Shown: positions 40,968 through 45,636 of the stretch, piece after piece
Layout: each line of letters starts with the position of its first letter
Position numbering within the stretch: the first letter of the stretch is position 1
Assembly (NCBI GenBank): GCA_035623255.1
Contig: DASPTU010000005.1
Coordinates: 1-45,636 of the forward strand
DNA: 45,636 nucleotides
Direction: 5' to 3'
From: JAFAGX01 sp035623255
GTDB taxonomy: Bacteria; Acidobacteriota; Terriglobia; Terriglobales; Acidobacteriaceae
The notes under the pieces: generated by a model
What the model saw: the letters and a program-made list of their open reading frames with translations, nothing else
Databases searched by the model: none
What the model was told of the DNA's origin: nothing
Made by a program: the position numbers and the translations under genes

Positions 40968-42662
40968 TTAGAAAGAGAAATATGGGGTGGTACCGAGTAA
41001 TGCATCGGCGTAAGCTACTTTCTCGAAAACGGCAATCTCCGAATCGGGAATTTCGCTTAGAAGTTCTTCCGTGAGACTCTGAGAGATGCGTCCGGCTTTG
41101 GCAACTATTTCTTGCCACAGCCTAGTAGAGCGCCAGCTTGCTTTAAAACGGCGCTCGGGGTCGTCGTCCCGTTCGTCCTGCGCATAGAATTTTTCGGCTA
41201 TCTTCATGGCTCGTTTCAACGCTTTTTCTGCATTGTCTTCGTCCCCCAGTCGTCGATAACTCTCCGCCGCTTCGACGAGCATGCTGCCCGCAGCTGAATC
41301 CGGTATCAGATCCCACAACTTGACTTCTTCATCAAGTGCGGCTTTGGCCATACTCGAATCGCGGCGGCGTGACATGTTCGTAGCAATCTCCTGTAGTCCT
41401 ATCAACCTTGGGCACCAGTCCACATCCGAAGGACCTGCTAAGGGTAGGAACAATGCATCCGACAACGCCTGCTTTGCATTCGAAGGCAACTCTGTCACGA
41501 TCTGATGCAACCGGGCATTGATCGCTTGTTCCATTTGCATTTTCGCTTGCGTGGACGCGGCGCGTTTGGGATCAGAGTCTGACGTGATGTACATGGATAT
41601 GACGCCCGTCTCCGGATTGGTGCCTTCTGACGCCCCGGTCACCGACCGGAGGCCGTCCGGGTATTGTTGGAGAAGCGACTTGGTATCGGAGTTGTCCCGC
41701 AACAGACTCTCCGCTTTTTCCTTGTCCAGTTGTTCAATGATTGGCAACAACTCGAACAATCGATATTCGTATGCACTAGAAAAATCGAGGCTCGCTTTCT
41801 TCGTAGAAAAGCCCATCCGCATTCGCGACATCGGATCATCCTTGTCCTTTGCCTTACTCAGAATACTGTCGATGGCATCCATCGCTGTGACAGGTGGAAT
41901 CTGTTGCCAGAATTCAATGACTATGCCAGCAAAATCCTGACTCAATTCAACCCCATGACTCGTGTGCTGCTGAAAATTAAGAAAAGATTGCATGAAGACT
42001 GACAGGCGCTCCGAAGCTCGTTCCTGCGGAAGCGCACGAATTAACTGCGAAGCCGCTGCAAATGGATAATCATCCTCCTGCGAGAATTGATTTAATAACT
42101 GTTCGGCACGATCAAAGTCCTTTTCGTTCGCGTAGTGCGAGATAAGCCTCTGCGTAATCTGTTTACGTACTTCCGGCTCCGCTTGTGGCAAAAGGGGTGA
42201 AACTCTCTCAGGCGATCTGTCGAAAATTAGTCCAAGAATCTCTGATTGCAGGACACCCTTAACATCACACCGAGATAACGGCGTACACGTGTCCAAGTAC
42301 TCCGGACCTGCTTCGATTGAATGGCTAGTCCGAAAGGCGTCGATTAGCAAAGAATCAGTCTTACGGATGTCCAACTTCTCGTAAGCATGCGCAATCTGCC
42401 ACAAAACGAACGTCCGCATGTCCGGTTGTAGTCCCGCAGTCTCAGCCAGGGCGGCTTTCAGGAGCTGTGAGCCTTGTTGTTGTTCGACCGAAAGTCTTGG
42501 GGCGACTCTTTTGGTGGTGTTTGCACCACTGACGGCCGCGCTAGGAGGCTGCTGGCTGAACACCGAGGGTGGCCACGCGAACACAGCCAGGACGGCTATG
42601 CGCAATCCGCATGTACGTGCGGAGCTAAGAATCGGCGCTCGATGAGGTTCGCTGAACGGCAC
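40968..42662 (-). CDS. Secreted helical-repeat protein of unknown function
   Basis: The 564-residue protein starts at GTG 42662 and has a signal peptide (ARTCGLRIAVLAVFAWPPSV, then F-S-Q). Residues about 60-560 are helical with TPR-like spacing (QQGSQLLKAALAETAGLQPD, AIDSILSKAKDKDD, AAESYRRLGDEDNAEKALKR), but no regular repeat is certain. The coding sequence is visibly more A/T-rich than its neighbours, so transfer or a different codon habit is possible. It is divergent from the second TPR kinase by about 180 bp. No family recognised. Confidence 0.75.
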   Translation of the reverse strand: MPFSEPHRAPILSSARTCGLRIAVLAVFAWPPSVFSQQPPSAAVSGANTTKRVAPRLSVEQQQGSQLLKAALAETAGLQPDMRTFVLWQIAHAYEKLDIRKTDSLLIDAFRTSHSIEAGPEYLDTCTPLSRCDVKGVLQSEILGLIFDRSPERVSPLLPQAEPEVRKQITQRLISHYANEKDFDRAEQLLNQFSQEDDYPFAAASQLIRALPQERASERLSVFMQSFLNFQQHTSHGVELSQDFAGIVIEFWQQIPPVTAMDAIDSILSKAKDKDDPMSRMRMGFSTKKASLDFSSAYEYRLFELLPIIEQLDKEKAESLLRDNSDTKSLLQQYPDGLRSVTGASEGTNPETGVISMYITSDSDPKRAASTQAKMQMEQAINARLHQIVTELPSNAKQALSDALFLPLAGPSDVDWCPRLIGLQEIATNMSRRRDSSMAKAALDEEVKLWDLIPDSAAGSMLVEAAESYRRLGDEDNAEKALKRAMKIAEKFYAQDERDDDPERRFKASWRSTRLWQEIVAKAGRISQSLTEELLSEIPDSEIAVFEKVAYADALLGTTPYFSF

Positions 42663-42843
42663 AGCTGTGCGCCCTCACGCCAGCAGTATACAGCGGCAAG
42701 TACCACTCTTGAGCGCCAGTAACATTGCCGCTGGGTTTCAGAGACCCTGTGTAGTAGTTTTGCCGTCGCTATACATCTTCCCGTAGCTGCGTTGACTAGG
42801 CTTCGAGCGCCGCCTAAGATCGAGTTATCCCCGAGTGCGTGTC

Positions 42844-45636
42844 GTGATCGGACAGACCATCTCGCATTACCGCATCCTGCACAAGCTTGGGGGCGGCGGC
42901 ATGGGCGTGGTTTACGAGGCAGAGGACCTTAACCTCGGCCGACACGTCGCGCTAAAATTCCTTCCCCCCGACCTCGAAAACGATGCGGCGGCATTGGAAC
43001 GGTTTCAGGTGGAGGCCCGGTCGGCTTCGGCCCTGAATCACCCAAACATCTGCACAATTTATGAGATCGCGCAAGCGAATGGGCGCTATTTCATCGCGAT
43101 GGAGCTGCTGGAAGGGCAAACCCTGAAGCAGCGTATCAGCACGCAGCCTCTGGACATGCACCTCGCAATCGAAGTTGCCATCCAGATTGCGGATGCGCTG
43201 GATGCAGCCCACTCGAGAGGCATCATTCACCGCGATCTCAAGCCGGCGAACATTTTTGTCACGAATCGAAACCAGGCAAAGGTGCTCGATTTTGGTCTTG
43301 CCAAGTATGTGAGATCTTCCGGAACCGGACTTGCCTCGGCGGCAACAATCAGTGATGCGATGCTGACCAGTCCGGGGTCGACCGTGGGCACAGTGGCTTA
43401 CATGTCTCCCGAACAGGCTCGAGGCAAAGAACTGGATGGACGGACCGACCTTTTTTCCTTCGGAGCGGTGCTGTACGAAATGGTCACCGGGGTGTTGGCA
43501 TTTCAGGGCGAAACTTCCGCGGTGATTTTTGACGCACTGTTGAACCGTCCTATGGTGCCGCCGATTCGCTTGAATCCGCGTGTACCGTTGGCGCTGGACG
43601 GCATCATTACAAAATTGTTGGAGAAAGACCGCGAGTTACGGTATCAGAGCGCGGCTGAGCTAAGAGCGGACCTGAAACGGGTGAGACGCGACACGGAATC
43701 CGGCGCGGTGGCAGCAGTCAGCAGCGGCGCATACAAGGCTATACACCCGGAAGAGAGATGGCGGCGGCTATGGAACTACGTGGTGCTAGGCCTGGCTACG
43801 ATGGCGATCGCAGGTCTGGTGTTTGTGTTCATAACGCGCAAACGCAGCGCGGCGATTACAGAGAAAGATGCTGTTTTGCTGACAGATTTTGTTAATACGA
43901 CCGCAGATCCGGTTTTCGATGGCACGCTGAAAAAAGCGGTCGCCGTTGACCTCGGGCAATCCCCCTACGTCAACGTGGTGCCCGATGAAAGAATTCGAAA
44001 GACGCTGCAGCTGATGGGAAAGTCGCCTGACGATCGGGTGACGAGCGAAGTTGGAAAAGAAATTTGCCAGCGCGATGGCATTAAGGCCATGCTGACCGGC
44101 TCTATCAACAACGTAGGCAGCCGGTATGTGATTACGCTGGAGGCGGTCAACGCAGCGAATGGTGATGCTCTCGCGCAGCAGCAGGCGGAGGCGGACAGCA
44201 AAGAAGACGTGCTGAGTGCACTTCATAATGCCAGCACAAAGCTGCGCAGAAAATTGGGCGAGTCGCTGTTGTCAGTGCAGAAATATGACAAGCCACTGTC
44301 GGAAGCGACAACGTCGTCGCTCGAGGCACTGAAAGCATTTACGTTGGGAGACGCCAAACATTTTGGCGGAGAGGATCTGGAGGCCATTCCGCTCTACCAG
44401 CATGCGGTCGAGCTTGATCCCAACTTCGCGCTGGCCTATGCACGTCTGGGCGTGGCATACGGCAATCTGGGTCAAAACGAACAGGCGGAGCAATACAGAC
44501 AAAGGGCGTTTGACTTGCGCGACCGCGCCAGCGAACACGAAAAGCTTTACATCACGGAGCACTACTACGCTGATTCGGGCCAGCTGGAGAAGGGAATTAC
44601 AGCTTTAGAGCTGTATAAGCAGACTTATCCACGCGACTCGGTTCCCTACACCAATTTAGCGATTATCTACATGAGGCTGGGCGAGTTCGATAACGCACTT
44701 CAGAATGCCCGGATGGGCGTTGAAGTCGATCCCGATAGCGCAAGTAGTTACACCAATCTTGCCCAGGCCTATGTAGCAACAAATCGGTTGGATGAGGCGA
44801 AAGCGGTTTTGAATCAAGCGGTGCAACGTAACATACACGGATCCGGCGTGCACGCGATGCTGGCATACATCGCGTGGCTGCAAAATGACGGCGCGACTGC
44901 GGATCGGGAAATTCAGTTGATGAAGCCAAGCCCAGACGCTGAGATGGACATCATGGGTTTCAAAGCCGCTATAGCGGCCACGCATGGACGTTTGCGGGAA
45001 GCACGGGAATTAGGCAGGAAGATGCGCGCCGAAGCGGACCGCCTAGGGTTGAGGGAACAGGCAGCGTCGGAGTACCAGCAGGAGGCTGTGATGGAAGCGT
45101 TGGCCGGGAACCGGGCTGAGGCCCTGGCCGATGTGGAAAAAGCGTTAGCGATTTCGAAATCTCCAGGCGTGATTGTTGGGGCTGCCTCGATATTGGCATA
45201 CGTTGGAGATGAGAACCGAGCGCTGAAACTGGCGGCTGATGTGGCGCAAAAGCGCCCCTATGACACGATGGTGCAATTTGTATCGGTTCCCGAGATCAAG
45301 GCGGAAATCGCCTTAAGGCATGCGAATTTTAACGATGCTGCAAGCCTGCTGGATGGTGCGCTGGTTTATGCGCGTGTCGATTCGGGAGTCCTATTCCTGC
45401 GAGCAGTCACTTTCCTCAAGAATGGCCAGGAAGCTGAAGCCGTTCAAGCTTTTCAGCGCCCCCTGGGACTACGCAACGTTATGGCTCTCGACATGACGAT
45501 GCCATTTGATCAGCTTGGTTTGGCGCGAGCGTACGCGAAGGCGGGCGATTTGGTACACAGCCGGACGGCATATCAGGATTTCTTCGCGGGTTGGAAAGAC
45601 GCCGATCCTGACGTTCCAGTATTGCAGGAGGCGAAA
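42844..45636 (+). CDS. Membrane Ser/Thr protein kinase with C-terminal TPR domain, 3'-truncated by window edge
   Basis: The frame is open for 931 codons to the window end and continues beyond. The kinase domain spans residues 9-281: GGGGMGVVYEA is the glycine loop, Lys38 in HVALKFL, HRDLKPANIF with Asp131, DFGLAK with Asp149, GTVAYMSPEQ, and KDRELRYQSAAELRADL at the end. One membrane helix is at 311-331 (VVLGLATMAIAGLVFVFI). From about 335 a domain with DAVLLTDFVNTTADPVFDGT and then TPR repeats follow (EAIPLYQHAVELDPNFALAY, NLAIIYMRLGEFDNALQNAR). GTG 42844 is the start that gives MIGQTISHYRILHKL; GTG 42835 is an alternative. It differs in repeat type from the kinase at 13057. Confidence 0.9.
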   Translation, partial: MIGQTISHYRILHKLGGGGMGVVYEAEDLNLGRHVALKFLPPDLENDAAALERFQVEARSASALNHPNICTIYEIAQANGRYFIAMELLEGQTLKQRISTQPLDMHLAIEVAIQIADALDAAHSRGIIHRDLKPANIFVTNRNQAKVLDFGLAKYVRSSGTGLASAATISDAMLTSPGSTVGTVAYMSPEQARGKELDGRTDLFSFGAVLYEMVTGVLAFQGETSAVIFDALLNRPMVPPIRLNPRVPLALDGIITKLLEKDRELRYQSAAELRADLKRVRRDTESGAVAAVSSGAYKAIHPEERWRRLWNYVVLGLATMAIAGLVFVFITRKRSAAITEKDAVLLTDFVNTTADPVFDGTLKKAVAVDLGQSPYVNVVPDERIRKTLQLMGKSPDDRVTSEVGKEICQRDGIKAMLTGSINNVGSRYVITLEAVNAANGDALAQQQAEADSKEDVLSALHNASTKLRRKLGESLLSVQKYDKPLSEATTSSLEALKAFTLGDAKHFGGEDLEAIPLYQHAVELDPNFALAYARLGVAYGNLGQNEQAEQYRQRAFDLRDRASEHEKLYITEHYYADSGQLEKGITALELYKQTYPRDSVPYTNLAIIYMRLGEFDNALQNARMGVEVDPDSASSYTNLAQAYVATNRLDEAKAVLNQAVQRNIHGSGVHAMLAYIAWLQNDGATADREIQLMKPSPDAEMDIMGFKAAIAATHGRLREARELGRKMRAEADRLGLREQAASEYQQEAVMEALAGNRAEALADVEKALAISKSPGVIVGAASILAYVGDENRALKLAADVAQKRPYDTMVQFVSVPEIKAEIALRHANFNDAASLLDGALVYARVDSGVLFLRAVTFLKNGQEAEAVQAFQRPLGLRNVMALDMTMPFDQLGLARAYAKAGDLVHSRTAYQDFFAGWKDADPDVPVLQEAK

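Noticed and set aside
1..45636. tRNA, rRNA and known riboswitches
   Set aside because: No cloverleaf with a GTTCGAATC-type arm, no rRNA core sequence and no recognised riboswitch motif was found by eye; a covariance search was not possible.

Overview
The window looks like a chromosome segment of an Acidobacteriota bacterium, probably Terriglobia/Koribacter-like. This is inferred from gene content and style: ECF sigma factors paired with large Ser/Thr kinases carrying TPR repeats, a tri-domain VOC protein behind an ECF sigma factor, moderately high G+C, and many short decayed intergenic repeats. No rRNA, tRNA, CRISPR array, phage or insertion sequence was seen. Both window ends cut genes: gatB at the left and a Ser/Thr kinase at the right.

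Layout. 1-5 kb: gatB (3' part), a membrane-anchored unknown, a secreted proline-rich unknown divergent from a Bcp peroxiredoxin, and a MOSC protein. 5.1-10.8 kb: a beta-oxidation operon on the minus strand in the order fadN-fadA-fadE, as in Bacillus. 11-17 kb: a Nudix hydrolase, a patatin-like lipase, an ECF sigma factor with an overlapping TPR receptor kinase, and two tiny membrane-protein genes with strong Shine-Dalgarno sites. 17-21 kb: an AlaA-like aminotransferase, an aldehyde dehydrogenase, and an MscS channel bracketed by two copies of a 76-78 bp repeat. 21.8-24.2 kb: a Fur-family regulator next to a three-gene envelope and haem-protein operon. TTGCAA-type dyads sit on both promoters, the clearest regulatory circuit in the window. 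24.2-26.7 kb: a divergent membrane pyrophosphatase. 26.7-27.7 kb: almost 1 kb without genes, built of hairpins and a 143 bp palindrome. 27.7-31.6 kb: a DUF4185-type lipoprotein, an HdeD-like protein, a rhomboid protease with a 14-codon upstream ORF, a DinB-like secreted protein and an ICMT-like methyltransferase. 31.7-37.2 kb: leuABCD on the minus strand, divergent from a LysR regulator; LeuA lacks its C-terminal regulatory domain. 37.3-45.6 kb: an ECF sigma factor plus tri-VOC protein, an NtrC-type response regulator, an unknown secreted helical protein, and a second TPR kinase.

How the parts work together. The fad operon feeds acetyl-CoA production. leuABCD makes 2-oxoisocaproate, the leucine precursor, under probable LysR control. 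The Fur-family protein probably represses itself and the haem-protein operon through a shared operator. The two ECF sigma factors each overlap their downstream partner gene, so each pair is probably translationally coupled. Start codons were re-chosen where a Shine-Dalgarno site or family alignment favoured an internal start; each such case is stated in the entry.
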